Of a stretch of 64,000 bases of DNA, positions 52,670 to 61,803 are shown one piece after another. A program made the position numbers and the translations under genes. How positions within the stretch are numbered: position 1 is the first letter of the stretch; each line of letters starts with the position of its first letter. The notes beneath the pieces are model-generated. The model saw nothing but the letters and a program-made list of their open reading frames with translations, did not search any database and was not told where the DNA came from. The DNA is from Actinokineospora pegani (lineage in GTDB: Bacteria > Actinomycetota > Actinomycetes > Mycobacteriales > Pseudonocardiaceae): NCBI RefSeq assembly GCF_009745975.1, contig NZ_WHOL01000108.1, forward strand, positions 1 through 64,000, read 5' to 3'.

Positions 52670-54151
52670 TCAGCTATCCCCGCTGACGCCCTTCCACTTG
52701 GCGAAGCGGCCTGCCTGGTCGACCGCTCGGATGCGGCTCTCGGTGGCCACGCGCGCGTCCTGCGTGGTCACCACGAGCACCTGGTCGAGCTCCTGCAGGC
52801 GCGTGGTCGAGACCGGGGTGAACGCCCCGCCCGCGCGCGCGACGAGGCTGACCGTCGCGCCCGGCGGCAGGCGCAGCTCGGACAGGTAGACGCCGTGCAG
52901 CTTCGAGCCCGCGGGGATGGTGACCTGCAGCAGCTCGGCGTCGATCTCGTCGAGGGTGGCCACGTCCACGTCGACGCCCTTGGGCCGGGCCCCACTGTCG
53001 AGCCTGAGCACCTTCGCCAGCGCGCCCAGGGTGGTGCCCTGGACCAGGGTCAGCACGATCACGAGCACGAACACGGCGTCGACGAGCTGCTGCGCGCCGG
53101 GCACCCCCTGCGACAGCGGGATCATCGCCAGCACGATGGGCACCGCGCCCCGCAGTCCCGCCCAGGACAGGAAGAGCTGTTCTCGCCAGGGCATCCGGAA
53201 CGGCGCCATCGACACCAGCACCGAGATGGGTCTGGCCAGCAGGGTCAGCACCGCGCCCGCGACGAGGCCGGGCACCAGGGCGTCGATCAGCCGCGACGGC
53301 GAGGCGAACAGTCCCAAGAGGACGAACAGGCCGATCTGGGCCAGCCAGCCCACGCCCTCGGCGAAGGAGACGGTGTCGGAGCGGTGCGGCAGCTTGGAGT
53401 TGCCCAGCACCAGGCCCGCGACGTAGGCGGCGAGCAGACCGGAGGCGTGCGCGCCCTGCCCGGCGGCGAAGGCCAGGAAGCAGACCGCGACGGTGGCCAG
53501 CGGGTACAGGCCGGTGGCGGGCAGCGCGGCGCGGCGCAGCGCCTGCGCGCCCAGCCAGCCCAGGCCCACGCCCAGGACGGCGCCGGTGAGCAACTGGTAG
53601 CCCAGCACCAGCGGCAGGCTCCAGGTCACCGGGTCGGTGGAGGCCAGCAGCACCACGGCGATGTAGGTGGGGGCGTCGTTGAGTCCGGACTCGAGTTCGA
53701 GCGAGCCGACGAGCCTGCGGGTGACCGAGAGGTTGCGCAGCACGCTGAAGACCGCGGCGGCGTCGGTCGAGGCGAGCACCGCGCCCCACAGCAGGGCGAG
53801 CCGCCAGTCGAAGCCCAGCAGGTAGTGCAGCGCGGCGCCGGTGATCCCGATGCTCAGCCCGACGGCCACTGTGGACATCGCGATGCCCGGCCCGAGCGCG
53901 GGTTTGACCTCCGACCAGCGGGTGGTGAGCCCGCCCTCGGCGAGGATCATGACCAGCGCGGCCAGGCCGAGCGACTGGGTCAGTTCGGCGTTGGCGAACT
54001 CGATGCCCAGCCCGGCCTCGCCGACGAGCACGCCGAGCGCGAGGTAGAGCAGCAGCGAGGGCAGGCCCAGGCGCGTCGAGACGCGCACCGCCAGCACCGC
54101 CAGCAACAGGACCGCGGCCCCGATCCCCAACGCCAGGGTCAGGTCGCTCAC
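52670..54151 (-). CDS. Potassium/proton antiporter with TrkA-C domain (NhaP2/CvrA type)
   Basis: 493 aa. CPA1 antiporter, 12-13 hydrophobic helices, with LGIEFANAELTQSLG, MILAEGGLTTRWSEV, the conserved ASTDAAAVFSVLRN and GLNDAPTYIAV motif and AGLRGAVPIVLAM. A C-terminal RCK/TrkA-C domain (about 405-490, LLQVTIPAGSKLHGVYLSELRLPPGATVSLVARAG) should sense a nucleotide. GTG 54151 is preceded by AGGAGG at 5 bp. It extrudes K+ or Na+ in exchange for H+. It stands alone. Confidence 0.92.
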   Translation of the reverse strand: MSDLTLALGIGAAVLLLAVLAVRVSTRLGLPSLLLYLALGVLVGEAGLGIEFANAELTQSLGLAALVMILAEGGLTTRWSEVKPALGPGIAMSTVAVGLSIGITGAALHYLLGFDWRLALLWGAVLASTDAAAVFSVLRNLSVTRRLVGSLELESGLNDAPTYIAVVLLASTDPVTWSLPLVLGYQLLTGAVLGVGLGWLGAQALRRAALPATGLYPLATVAVCFLAFAAGQGAHASGLLAAYVAGLVLGNSKLPHRSDTVSFAEGVGWLAQIGLFVLLGLFASPSRLIDALVPGLVAGAVLTLLARPISVLVSMAPFRMPWREQLFLSWAGLRGAVPIVLAMIPLSQGVPGAQQLVDAVFVLVIVLTLVQGTTLGALAKVLRLDSGARPKGVDVDVATLDEIDAELLQVTIPAGSKLHGVYLSELRLPPGATVSLVARAGGAFTPVSTTRLQELDQVLVVTTQDARVATESRIRAVDQAGRFAKWKGVSGDS

Positions 54152-54283
54152 CCACACCTCCTGCGGCTCATGCCACTCCCCGCCGGAGTGGGCCAAGTCG
54201 TGCGGTCGACCACCGGGCATTGTCTCCCACCCCGGGCGGTCCGCCGCGGTTCACCGCGACCGCGCCCCCAGGTGAGGCACGGG

Positions 54284-54556
54284 TCACGACGCGCTGTCGC
54301 GCAGCCGGGCGAGCAGGCCCGGCCCGTCCGGCGGTGCGGGCTCGATCTCCACGAGCTTGTCCCGGCCCCGGTCGCCGTGGACGATCGCCACGTCCCGCGC
54401 GCGCACCCCGAAGGCCCCGGCGAGCACCTTGCACACCGCCTCGTTCGCCCTGCCCTCCACCGCGGGCGCCGCCACGGACACGACGAGCGCGTCTCCCCGG
54501 CGCCCGCCGACGGCGTCCGCGCGGGCGCCGGGCCGCACCCGGATGGTGAACCGCAT
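54284..54556 (-). CDS. DUF167 (YggU) family protein
   Basis: 90 aa, RFTIRVRPGARADAVGG, the family's N-terminal strand, then VVSVAAPAVEGRANEAVCKVLAGAFGVRARDVAIVHGDRGRDKLVEI with the conserved GRAN helix. Structure known, function unknown. ATG 54556. It is divergent from the next gene across a 450-bp gap. Confidence 0.93.
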   Translation of the reverse strand: MRFTIRVRPGARADAVGGRRGDALVVSVAAPAVEGRANEAVCKVLAGAFGVRARDVAIVHGDRGRDKLVEIEPAPPDGPGLLARLRDSAS

Positions 54557-55006
54557 CAGCCCTCCCGCGCTCGTGGTCGACAGCCTGACCTTACGACCTC
54601 GTCCGCACCGGCCCGCACCGGAACCAAGGGACTGCGACGTTCGGCCCCGGTCGTGTTGCGATTGTCCGCAAACTGTCGCATTCCCGCCAGGAATCACGCG
54701 ATCGTGGCCCACGGGCTCGCGCATCACCGGATCGAGTGGCACAGCACCCACCACTTGGCGATCCAGGGGGCCGGACACGGCTCCAAGCGGCCCGCACAGC
54801 ACCCGTACAGCGTAAGCTCAGCTACTCCATCACCCGGTCAGCCGTACTCCGCCGACACGTAAAGTTGCAATTCGCAATTGCGTGAGTGCGGTCTACTATT
54901 GCCCCACCGCAGCGCGCGCGGTGTCCCCCCGGCCTCGAAGCACGGCCTCAGTCGACGTCGTCCCCAACGGCGGTCCACCCGCTCACCCGCGCACCCCTGG
55001 CTGCCC
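54557..55006. other. 450-bp space with promoter but no gene
   Basis: Between the divergent DUF167 and membrane-protein genes. Open frames here lack ribosome sites and family resemblance. It contains an AT-richer patch near 54860-54900 with the direct repeat GCAATTCGCAATTGC and a promoter (see 54871-54899). The start of the next gene may be upstream of 55007, but no good ribosome site supports this. Confidence 0.5.
54871..54899 (+). promoter_or_regulatory. Promoter of the membrane-protein/DUF4397/sortase operon
   Basis: TTCGCA (54871-54876) and TACTAT (54894-54899) are 17 bp apart, a fair sigma-70-like promoter. Overlapping it, GCAATT repeats at 54867 and 54874 form a 7-bp spaced pair like MerR-type BldC half sites, which is only suggestive. 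Confidence 0.45.
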
Positions 55007-56827
55007 ATGACCTCGCACCGCTGGACCGACCGGCCCGCTGCCCACCCCATCCCGCGCGCCTGGCGCTGGGCCGCCGACGAGCAGTCCCGCGCGACCGAAC
55101 GCACCCTGCTCGCGATCGCCGCGGCGGTGGCGCTGGCCGCGGTCACCGCCGTGGTGCGCCTGGCGGCCGGGTCCACCGCGGCGCAGGCGGGCGAGGCCAG
55201 GCACCTGGCCCAGACCTTCGCCCTCGACCGGCTCGGCGTCCTGCTCGACGGGCCCGCCGACGCCTCGCTGGCCTGGCTGCAAGCGGGTCTCTACACGGCC
55301 GCGACCGACGCGTTCGCCCGGCACGCCTCCCCGCTCGCGGGCGCCCGCGAGGCCACCGCGTTCGCCGCCGCCGCGACCGCCGTGCTCCTGTGGGTGCTGG
55401 CGGGCCGGATGGGGCTGACCCGCTGGTCGGCCGCCGCGGCGGGCACCGTCGCGGCACTGTCGCCGCTGGTGGTGGCCGCGCAGGTGGGGTTGCGGCCGGA
55501 GAACATCGCGACCCCGTGGGCGCTGTGCGGGCTGGCTCTGCTGTGGACGCACAACCGGCACCGCCGCCCGGCGCCGGACCTGTGGGCCGTGCTGCTGCTG
55601 GTCGTCTCCGTGATCACCGCGCCGATCACCGTCGCGCTGGCCGGGACGGCGGCGTGGCTGGTCTGGCGGCGCGGGCGCAGGCGCCTGGCCCAGGTGCTCG
55701 GCGCGACCTTCGCCCTCGGCGCCGGGCTCGGGCTCGGCCTCGGCGGCGCGCTCAGCGGCCTGCGGTCGGCCGGGGACGGGCCGGACCCGCTGCTGTGGGC
55801 GGGACTGGACCCGGCCGTGGCCGCGGTGTGCGTGGTCGGGGCGGTCGGCGGGCTGTTCTGCTTCCGGCTCCGGCCGCTGGCGGTCGGCGTCGTCGCCCTG
55901 CTCGCGCTGGCGCTGGTGCCGGGCGGGCCGGGGGCGGGGGCGGCCGCGGTGGCCGCCGCGCCCGCCGTGCTGCTCGGCGCGGGCGTGGTCGAGCGCGCGC
56001 TGGCCCACCGCGGCCGCGTCGGCGCCCTGCTCCTGCGCGCGCCGATCGCGCTGGCCGCGGTGCTGGCCCTGGTCCTGACCGCGCCCCACTGGCCGAACGC
56101 GTTCACCGCGGACGCGGCCGCCCCCGCACCCGTCGCGGGTGCCGCGGGCTGGCTGCGCGACAACCTGCCCGGCACCCCGGTCATCGTCGACGACGGCACC
56201 TGGGTGGACCTGGTCGACTCCGGCCGCGACCCCGCCACCACGCTGCGCGCCTCCGCCTGCGGGGAGCAGTGCCCGGCCGAGGCGTGGGTCCTGCTCAGCC
56301 CACGGCAGCGGGCCCGCCCGGTCGAACGCCCGCTGGGCCCGTCCACCCTGCTCGCCGCCGCCCCGACGCGCGGCGAGGTGATGGCCGTGTTCGGCGCGGG
56401 CCCCGAGCAGGTGGCCGTCCTGCGCCCCGGCACCTCCGTGGTCTCGACCGAGGCGGGGGCGCGCGCCCGGGCCGGGGCGGCCCTGGCGGACTCGCCCCGC
56501 GTCACCTCCCACCCCGCCGTGGCCGCCGCGCTGCGCGCGGGCCACACCGACCCCCGGGTGCTCACCGCGCTCGCCGGGCTCGCCTCGTCCCGACCGGTGC
56601 GGATCGGCGCGCTGCCCCCCGTCGCGGGCGAGGACGCCGCCGGGGCGCCCCGGCGGCAGGTCGTCTTGGTCGCCGCGGGTGAGCAGGCCGAGCAGGTCGC
56701 CCGCTACTTCGCCGGTCAACGCGGCCCCTACCGCCCCGAGTCGGTCTCCACCGGTCCCGACGGCGTACTGGTGCGGTACCCGCCCGGCGCCCCGGCGGGG
56801 CTGCTCGCCCCGTTCGACACCCCTTGA
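55007..56827 (+). CDS. Polytopic membrane protein, GT39-like, of unknown function
   Basis: 606 aa with about nine to eleven hydrophobic helices to residue about 400, then a soluble part (about 410-606). Early acid residues in GEARHLAQTFALDRLGVLLDGPADASLAWLQAGLYT resemble the membrane GT39/ArnT position of substrate binding, but a clear catalytic DD/DE motif is not visible. The soluble part contains VIVDDGTWVDLVDSGRDP. ATG 55007 is used. A 13-bp gap and the DUF4397 and sortase genes follow, so it belongs to that operon. Confidence 0.72.
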   Translation: MTSHRWTDRPAAHPIPRAWRWAADEQSRATERTLLAIAAAVALAAVTAVVRLAAGSTAAQAGEARHLAQTFALDRLGVLLDGPADASLAWLQAGLYTAATDAFARHASPLAGAREATAFAAAATAVLLWVLAGRMGLTRWSAAAAGTVAALSPLVVAAQVGLRPENIATPWALCGLALLWTHNRHRRPAPDLWAVLLLVVSVITAPITVALAGTAAWLVWRRGRRRLAQVLGATFALGAGLGLGLGGALSGLRSAGDGPDPLLWAGLDPAVAAVCVVGAVGGLFCFRLRPLAVGVVALLALALVPGGPGAGAAAVAAAPAVLLGAGVVERALAHRGRVGALLLRAPIALAAVLALVLTAPHWPNAFTADAAAPAPVAGAAGWLRDNLPGTPVIVDDGTWVDLVDSGRDPATTLRASACGEQCPAEAWVLLSPRQRARPVERPLGPSTLLAAAPTRGEVMAVFGAGPEQVAVLRPGTSVVSTEAGARARAGAALADSPRVTSHPAVAAALRAGHTDPRVLTALAGLASSRPVRIGALPPVAGEDAAGAPRRQVVLVAAGEQAEQVARYFAGQRGPYRPESVSTGPDGVLVRYPPGAPAGLLAPFDTP

Positions 56828-56840
56828 GAGGAATGCTGCG

Positions 56841-57707
56841 ATGCGGCCCCGCCGTTTCCCGCTGTGCACGATCATCGTGGCCGCGACGCTCGTCGTGTCC
56901 GCCCTGCTGGCCGTCGCGGCCTCGGCGGACGCGGCCGAGCGGGCCCCCGGGCCCGACCTGGGCTGGGTGCGCCTGGGGCACCTGTCCCCCAAGGTGCCGC
57001 CGGTCGACGTCTACCTGTCGGCCTTCGGCGGCCCGGAGCGGGCCGTGGTCCGCAAGGCCGGGTACGGCGCGGTGACCCCGTACTCCTCGCTGCGCCCCGG
57101 CGCGTACACGGTGGCGATGCGCCCCGCCGACGCCGCGCCCACCTCCCCGCCCGCGCTGACCGCCACCGTGGAGATCGCCGGCGACACCGCCTACTCGCTG
57201 CTGGTCTTCGCCACCGGCCCCGACGGCACGCTGCGCGGCGACCTGGTGGTCGACGACCTGACCGCCCCCGGGCCCGGCACCGGCCGGGTCCGCGTCGTAC
57301 AGGGCACCTCAACCCTGGCCCCGGTGACCGTCGAGGTGGGCGGCGCGTCGAACACCCTGGCCGACGCCGTCTCGTACGGGGTCACCACCCCGTACCAGGA
57401 GATGGCCGAGGGCAACCACTCCCTCGAACTGCGCGGCGGCTCGGGCCGCACCCCGACCGAGGTCGACGTCCGCTCCGGGTCGTCGACCACCCTCCTGGTC
57501 ACGGAGTCGGACGGCGCCCTGGTCGCCACCGCGCTCGTCGACAGCGCGGGCCCGGGCGCGAAACCCCTGCTGGGCGTGGAAACCGGCGCGGGTGGCACGG
57601 CCGCACCCGTTCAATCCTCAATAGACCTGTGGCCCTGGCCCGCGCTGGCCGCCCTCGCCCTCCTCGCCGCCGCCGCGCTGGGAACCCGGCGACCAGCCCG
57701 CCGATGA
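56841..57707 (+). CDS. DUF4397 surface protein with signal peptide and C-terminal anchor
   Basis: 288 aa. Signal peptide TIIVAATLVVSALLAVAASADA, then two DUF4397 units (VRLGHLSPKVPPVDVYLSAFGG..., and VRVVQGTSTLAPVTVEVGG...). A C-terminal helix LAALALLAAAALG is followed by RRPARR, like a cell-wall sorting signal without an LPXTG box. ATG 56841 has GAGAGGA upstream. Its stop overlaps the sortase start by ATGA, which suggests the sortase acts on it or on a partner. Confidence 0.85.
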   Translation: MRPRRFPLCTIIVAATLVVSALLAVAASADAAERAPGPDLGWVRLGHLSPKVPPVDVYLSAFGGPERAVVRKAGYGAVTPYSSLRPGAYTVAMRPADAAPTSPPALTATVEIAGDTAYSLLVFATGPDGTLRGDLVVDDLTAPGPGTGRVRVVQGTSTLAPVTVEVGGASNTLADAVSYGVTTPYQEMAEGNHSLELRGGSGRTPTEVDVRSGSSTTLLVTESDGALVATALVDSAGPGAKPLLGVETGAGGTAAPVQSSIDLWPWPALAALALLAAAALGTRRPARR

Positions 57708-58288
57708 CGGCCGCGGCGACCGCCAGGGCCGCGCTCGTCGCGGCCCTGGTGGTCACCTCGTGCTCAGCAGGGCCCCAGTCCGCGCCGGCACCCCCTTCTC
57801 CCGCGGCTCCCGGGAGCCTGGCCCCACCGGCGCCCACGGCGCCGGTGGGGCTGACGATCCCGGCGATCGGGGTCGACGAGACCGACCTGGTCCCCCTGAC
57901 CCTGGGCGCCAACGGTGAGCTGACGGCGCCGACCGACTTCGCCAGGGTCGGCTGGTACGCCGCCGGGACCGTCCCCGGCGACGTGGGCCCGGCCGTCCTG
58001 GCGGGCCACGTCGACTCCCGAACGGGCCCGGCGGTCTTCTTCCGCCTCCGGGAACTGGCCCCCGGCGACCGCATCACCGTGCGCCGCGACGACGACACCA
58101 CCGCCGAGTTCACAGTGGACGAGGTGCGCCACTACCCCAAAGCCGCCTTCCCCACCGACGCCGTCTACGCGCCCGTCCCCGGCGCCGCCCTGCGCCTGAT
58201 CACCTGCGGGGGCTCCTTCGACACCGAGCGCCGCTCCTACCGCGACAACGTCGTCGTGTTCGCCTCGGCGGGGTGGGCGCTCACTTGA
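57704..58288 (+). CDS. Class F sortase
   Basis: 194 aa. Catalytic residues His102 (AGHVDSRTGPAVFFRL), Cys168 (LITCGGSF) and Arg180 (RRSYRDN) are in the right order for a class E/F sortase. The N-terminus is a lipoprotein-like signal (VTSC), so it may be lipid-anchored instead of having a transmembrane helix. A Pro-rich linker follows. ATG 57704 overlaps the DUF4397 stop. The end overlaps the convergent penicillin-binding protein gene by 8 bp. Confidence 0.92.
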   Translation: MTAAATARAALVAALVVTSCSAGPQSAPAPPSPAAPGSLAPPAPTAPVGLTIPAIGVDETDLVPLTLGANGELTAPTDFARVGWYAAGTVPGDVGPAVLAGHVDSRTGPAVFFRLRELAPGDRITVRRDDDTTAEFTVDEVRHYPKAAFPTDAVYAPVPGAALRLITCGGSFDTERRSYRDNVVVFASAGWALT

Positions 58289-59885
58289 GGCCCGCCAGGA
58301 ACCGGCCCGCCACCCCGACCGCGGGGGCGGCCGCGCCCGCGGTCTCGACCAGGACGGCGAAGGCGACGTCGCCGCGGTAGCCGGTGAACCAGCCGTGGGC
58401 GGTGGAGCCGTCGCCGTACTGGGCGGTGCCGGTCTTGCCCGAGGCGCCGTAGGGGGCCAGGGCCGAGCCGCGGCCCTGGGTGACGACCTCGCGCATCATG
58501 GTGCGCAGGCCGTCGAGGACGGCCTTGGGCAGGGCCTGGTAGCCGGTGTTGACCTCGGTGTCCAGGTCGGCGAACAGCCGGGGGGTGACCGCCCCGCCCT
58601 TGGCGACGGTGGCGCTCATCAGGGCCACGCCGAACGGGCTGGTCCGGACGGTGCCCTGGCCGATGCTGTTCTCCGCCTGCTCGGACTTGTCCCCGGCGGG
58701 CTCGACCACGCCGGTCTGGGTGGTGAGACCGGGGATCTCGAAGTCGGCGGCCAGGCCGAACCGGGCGGCCGCGGCGGGCAGGGCGTCGAGCGGGAGGTCA
58801 CCGGCGAGGGTGGCGAAGGTGGTGTTGCACGACTCGGCGAACGCCGTGCGCAGCGGGACCTGGCCGAGGTCGAAGTCGGCGTTGCGGATGGTGCGGGTGC
58901 CGACGGTGGTCGACCCCGGGCACGGCAGGACCGTGTTGAGGCCGGTGCCCGCGCCGAGCACGGCGGCCCCGGTGACGACCTTGAACGTCGACCCCGGCGG
59001 GTACAGGCCCTGGAAGGCGCGCGGCACGTCCGACCCCCCGCCCGCCGCGACGGCGAGGATGCCGCCGGTCGACGGCCGGATGGCCACCAGCGTGGTCGGC
59101 GCGTTCGCGCCGGCCACGGCGGCATCGGCGGCGGCCTGCACCGGCAGCTCCACGGTCAGCTTGGCGGGCTCGGCGGTCGCGGGCGGGGTCCCGAACAGCG
59201 TCGCCACCGTCGCCCCGGCCGCGTCGACGAGCGCCACCGACGCGCTCGCCGCGGGCGCCTCCCGCGTCACCGCGCGCTTGACCGCGCCGACCAGCGACGG
59301 GTCGAGCCGCACGCCTGCGACCGGCGCGAGGTCGGCGCCGGACCAGTGCAGCAGCGGGCTGCCCGCGCCGTCCACCACCGCCACGGTGCTCGCGGACGAC
59401 CGCGGCACCGCGAGCCGCTGCCCGGCGGCCAACCGCGGGTGCACCACCTCGGGCGACCACCGCACCTGCCACCCGCCCGCGGCCTTGGCCAGCGGCACCG
59501 TGACCGCGTAGGTCCACGCCTCGCCCCCGGCCATCTGCCAGCTCACGGTCACCGACTGCCGCACGACGTCCCCGGTCTCGGCCGCGGGCGAGAACGAGAA
59601 CACGACGGGAACCCGCAACGCGGTCCTGGTCTGCTCCCAGACAGCCGCCGACTCGGCGGGGTTGTCGGTGAGCGCCCCGGCTGTCGTGAAGTCCTCCGAC
59701 CGCACGGCGTCGAGGTACGCCTGCGCGACCTCGCCCGCTGACCGGTCGCGGGCCACCGCGACCTCGTCCACTCCCCCGCCGCCCACCGGCTTGCCCGGCT
59801 GCACCGAGAAGTAGCCGAACACGACGATGACGACCACGGCCAACCCGCCGATGGACAGAATCCACCGCCTGCGCGTCGAAGACAC
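58281..59885 (-). CDS. Penicillin-binding protein, transpeptidase with MecA-like N-domain
   Basis: 534 aa. One membrane anchor (WILSIGGLAVVVIVVFGYF), an NTF2-like MecA-N domain (about 40-150), a dimerisation segment, then the transpeptidase domain. Active-site Ser299 and Lys302 (PPGSTFK), SxN-type motif in AESCNT, and KTG in GASGKTGTAQ. It cross-links peptidoglycan and may confer beta-lactam tolerance. GTG 59885 follows GGGGG; an in-frame start at 59939 is less likely. It is convergent with the sortase gene. Confidence 0.93.
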   Translation of the reverse strand: MSSTRRRWILSIGGLAVVVIVVFGYFSVQPGKPVGGGGVDEVAVARDRSAGEVAQAYLDAVRSEDFTTAGALTDNPAESAAVWEQTRTALRVPVVFSFSPAAETGDVVRQSVTVSWQMAGGEAWTYAVTVPLAKAAGGWQVRWSPEVVHPRLAAGQRLAVPRSSASTVAVVDGAGSPLLHWSGADLAPVAGVRLDPSLVGAVKRAVTREAPAASASVALVDAAGATVATLFGTPPATAEPAKLTVELPVQAAADAAVAGANAPTTLVAIRPSTGGILAVAAGGGSDVPRAFQGLYPPGSTFKVVTGAAVLGAGTGLNTVLPCPGSTTVGTRTIRNADFDLGQVPLRTAFAESCNTTFATLAGDLPLDALPAAAARFGLAADFEIPGLTTQTGVVEPAGDKSEQAENSIGQGTVRTSPFGVALMSATVAKGGAVTPRLFADLDTEVNTGYQALPKAVLDGLRTMMREVVTQGRGSALAPYGASGKTGTAQYGDGSTAHGWFTGYRGDVAFAVLVETAGAAAPAVGVAGRFLAGLK

Positions 59886-60018
59886 GCTTACCCCCAGAGA
59901 ATCCCCAGTACCCCCGACGCGCGGCGATCGCGCTGTCACCAGCTTCCCAAGTGGGTGGGCTTTCCGGTAGGCGCGCTACCGAATGGTGGCGTTATCTACA
60001 CCGTTCCCGCACAACTGG

Positions 60019-60546
60019 TCAGTCGGCGGCGCGGTGGCGCGCGGACAGCACGCTGTCCGGCGTGCACAGCGCGCACGGGGTGAACCCGAGCTGCCTGGCC
60101 TCGGACACCGCCAGCGTCAGCGACGGCTTGCCGGAGAGGAACGGGCAGGAGGCCAAGTGGTAGCGCGGGCGCTCGTCGAGGACGCGGACCTCGTCGGTCA
60201 GGTCCGAGACCACCAACCGGTCGGAGACGTCGGTGGGCTCCTCGCCCGGCTCGTCCTCCGGGACCTCCACGGCGGCGGCTGCTGGGGACTCGTCGGCCGG
60301 GTCCGGGACGTCATCGGGCTCCGGCTCGTCGTCAACTCCCGACTCGGACGCCACGGCGGCGGGCTGCTCGATCCCGCTCGCCTCCTGCTTGCGCTTGCGG
60401 GAACCGAGCCAGTCCGCCACCAAGAGGGCGGCGGCGGCCACGCTGACCACGACAGACAGCCAGGCGAACAGTGTGTTGGCCGTGGTGAGGGCGGCGACCA
60501 GCAGGCCGAACGCCACCAGGACCAGTACCAGGACGATGATCAGCAC
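60019..60546 (-). CDS. Two-helix membrane protein with C-terminal Cys/His motif
   Basis: 175 aa. Two N-terminal helices (LIIVLVLVLVAFGLLVAAL; LFAWLSVVVSVAAAALLVA), then an acidic low-complexity linker (DDEPEPDDVPDPADE and similar), then a conserved end with His130, Cys134, Cys158 and Cys161 (RYHLASCPFL, GFTPCALCTP), which could bind zinc. Function unknown. Its place beside divIVA suggests a link to polar growth or division. GTG 60546. Confidence 0.75.
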   Translation of the reverse strand: MLIIVLVLVLVAFGLLVAALTTANTLFAWLSVVVSVAAAALLVADWLGSRKRKQEASGIEQPAAVASESGVDDEPEPDDVPDPADESPAAAAVEVPEDEPGEEPTDVSDRLVVSDLTDEVRVLDERPRYHLASCPFLSGKPSLTLAVSEARQLGFTPCALCTPDSVLSARHRAAD

Positions 60547-60574
60547 AACGGCTCCCGGAAGCCGGGCAGTCCGA

Positions 60575-60600
60575 CCCGCGAGCTGTCACCAGCTCGCGGG
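60575..60600 (-). terminator. Hairpin terminator of the sepF-yggT-divIVA transcript
   Basis: CCCGCGAGCT, loop GTCACC, AGCTCGCGGG: a perfect 10-bp stem 25 bp after the divIVA stop. A weaker CCCGG/CCGGG hairpin follows at 60554-60566. Confidence 0.8.
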
Positions 60601-60625
60601 CGCACCGCCCGGCGTCGTCCGTGGG

Positions 60626-61453
60626 TCAGCCTGCCTCGGCGCGCGGGCCGAAGGAGTAGCCGCTCTGCTGGCCGGTCGCCGCGCGGGAGCCCTCCGCCGT
60701 GCTCGGCGCCGCGGAACCGCGGTCACCCAGCTCGCGCAGGCTCGACTCGAGGAAGGTCTTGAGCCGGGTGCGGTACTCGCGCTCGAACGTCCGCAACTCG
60801 TCGATCTTCTTCTCCAGCGTGGTCCGCTCCGCCTGCACCGCGCCGAGGATCTCGGTGTGCTGGCGCTGGGCGTCGCGCTCGAGCGAGGTGGCCTTCTCGC
60901 GGGCCTGCCGCTCGAGGGTCTCCGCCCGGGTGCGCGCGTCGGTCAGGAGGGTCTCGGCCCGCGTGCGGGACTCGTTGACCATCGTGTCGGACTTGGTGCG
61001 GGCCTCCGACAGGAGCTGCTCGGACTTCGTCCGCGCCTCGGCGAGCATGGTGTCCGCCTCGGCCTTGGCCTCACCGGTCAGCCGGTCGGCCATCTCCTGC
61101 GCCAGGCCGAGCACCTTGGCCGCCTGCACGTGGTGGTCACCACCACCGCCGGGGCTGGTCTGCTCCAGGGCGCTGGGCGGGGGCACCGGGTTGAGCCTGC
61201 GGGGCTCCTCCACAGCACGAACCGGGGAGGCCGCGCCGGAGCGGGCGTCATCGAGGTCGGCTCGCGCGGACTCGAGCTGCGCGTCGAGCTGCTCGACCTT
61301 CGCACGAAGGTCGTTGTTCTCCTCGATCAGGCGAGACAGCTCCACCTCGACCAAGTCGAGGAAAGCGTCCACCTCGTCCTCGTTGTAGCCCCGCTTCCCG
61401 ATAGGAGGCTTGCTGAACGCGACGTTGTGCACGTCAGCGGGGGTCAACGACAT
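60626..61453 (-). CDS. divIVA: Polar growth/division protein DivIVA (Wag31)
   Basis: 275 aa. The conserved membrane-binding N-terminus ([51 protein letters not shown], given in part) is followed by coiled coils (about 30-70 and about 120-230 with repeated [10 protein letters not shown]-like heptads) and a polar tail. It marks curved membrane at poles and organises tip growth in actinomycetes. ATG 61453. It follows yggT by 46 bp on the same strand and ends in a hairpin. Confidence 0.96.
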   Translation of the reverse strand: MSLTPADVHNVAFSKPPIGKRGYNEDEVDAFLDLVEVELSRLIEENNDLRAKVEQLDAQLESARADLDDARSGAASPVRAVEEPRRLNPVPPPSALEQTSPGGGGDHHVQAAKVLGLAQEMADRLTGEAKAEADTMLAEARTKSEQLLSEARTKSDTMVNESRTRAETLLTDARTRAETLERQAREKATSLERDAQRQHTEILGAVQAERTTLEKKIDELRTFEREYRTRLKTFLESSLRELGDRGSAAPSTAEGSRAATGQQSGYSFGPRAEAG

Positions 61454-61499
61454 CTGATCACCTCACGCGCTCCAGGGCTGCAGGCACCCAAGTTCCCCG

Positions 61500-61784
61500 T
61501 TACCCGGGATAGGCCAGCCGCATCAGAATGAATACGACCAACAGCAGCACCATAATCGATAGGTCTAGGCCCACGCCCCCGATCCGAACCGTCGGGATGA
61601 TCCGACGGACCAGACGCACGGGAGGGTCGGTCACTGTGTAGATGGTCTCCAGCGCCACCGCAACCCCACCCGCGGGACGCCACTCCCTGGCGAACGTGCG
61701 GACGAGCTCGACCACCACACGGGCGGTCAGCAGCAGCCAGAAGGCGAAAAACACCCAGTAAGCGGCGAGACGCAGTGGTTCCAC
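61500..61784 (-). CDS. yggT: YggT family membrane protein
   Basis: 94 aa with two hydrophobic helices (AAYWVFFAFWLLLTARVVV and LDLSIMVLLLVVFILMRLA) and the family middle DPPVRLVRRIIPTVRIGGVG. It is associated with osmotic balance or division; function not settled. GTG 61784. It is in the pgeF-yggS-sepF-yggT-divIVA run conserved downstream of ftsZ. Confidence 0.95.
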   Translation of the reverse strand: MEPLRLAAYWVFFAFWLLLTARVVVELVRTFAREWRPAGGVAVALETIYTVTDPPVRLVRRIIPTVRIGGVGLDLSIMVLLLVVFILMRLAYPG

Positions 61785-61803
61785 TCTTCAACTCTGCCAT
61801 TAC

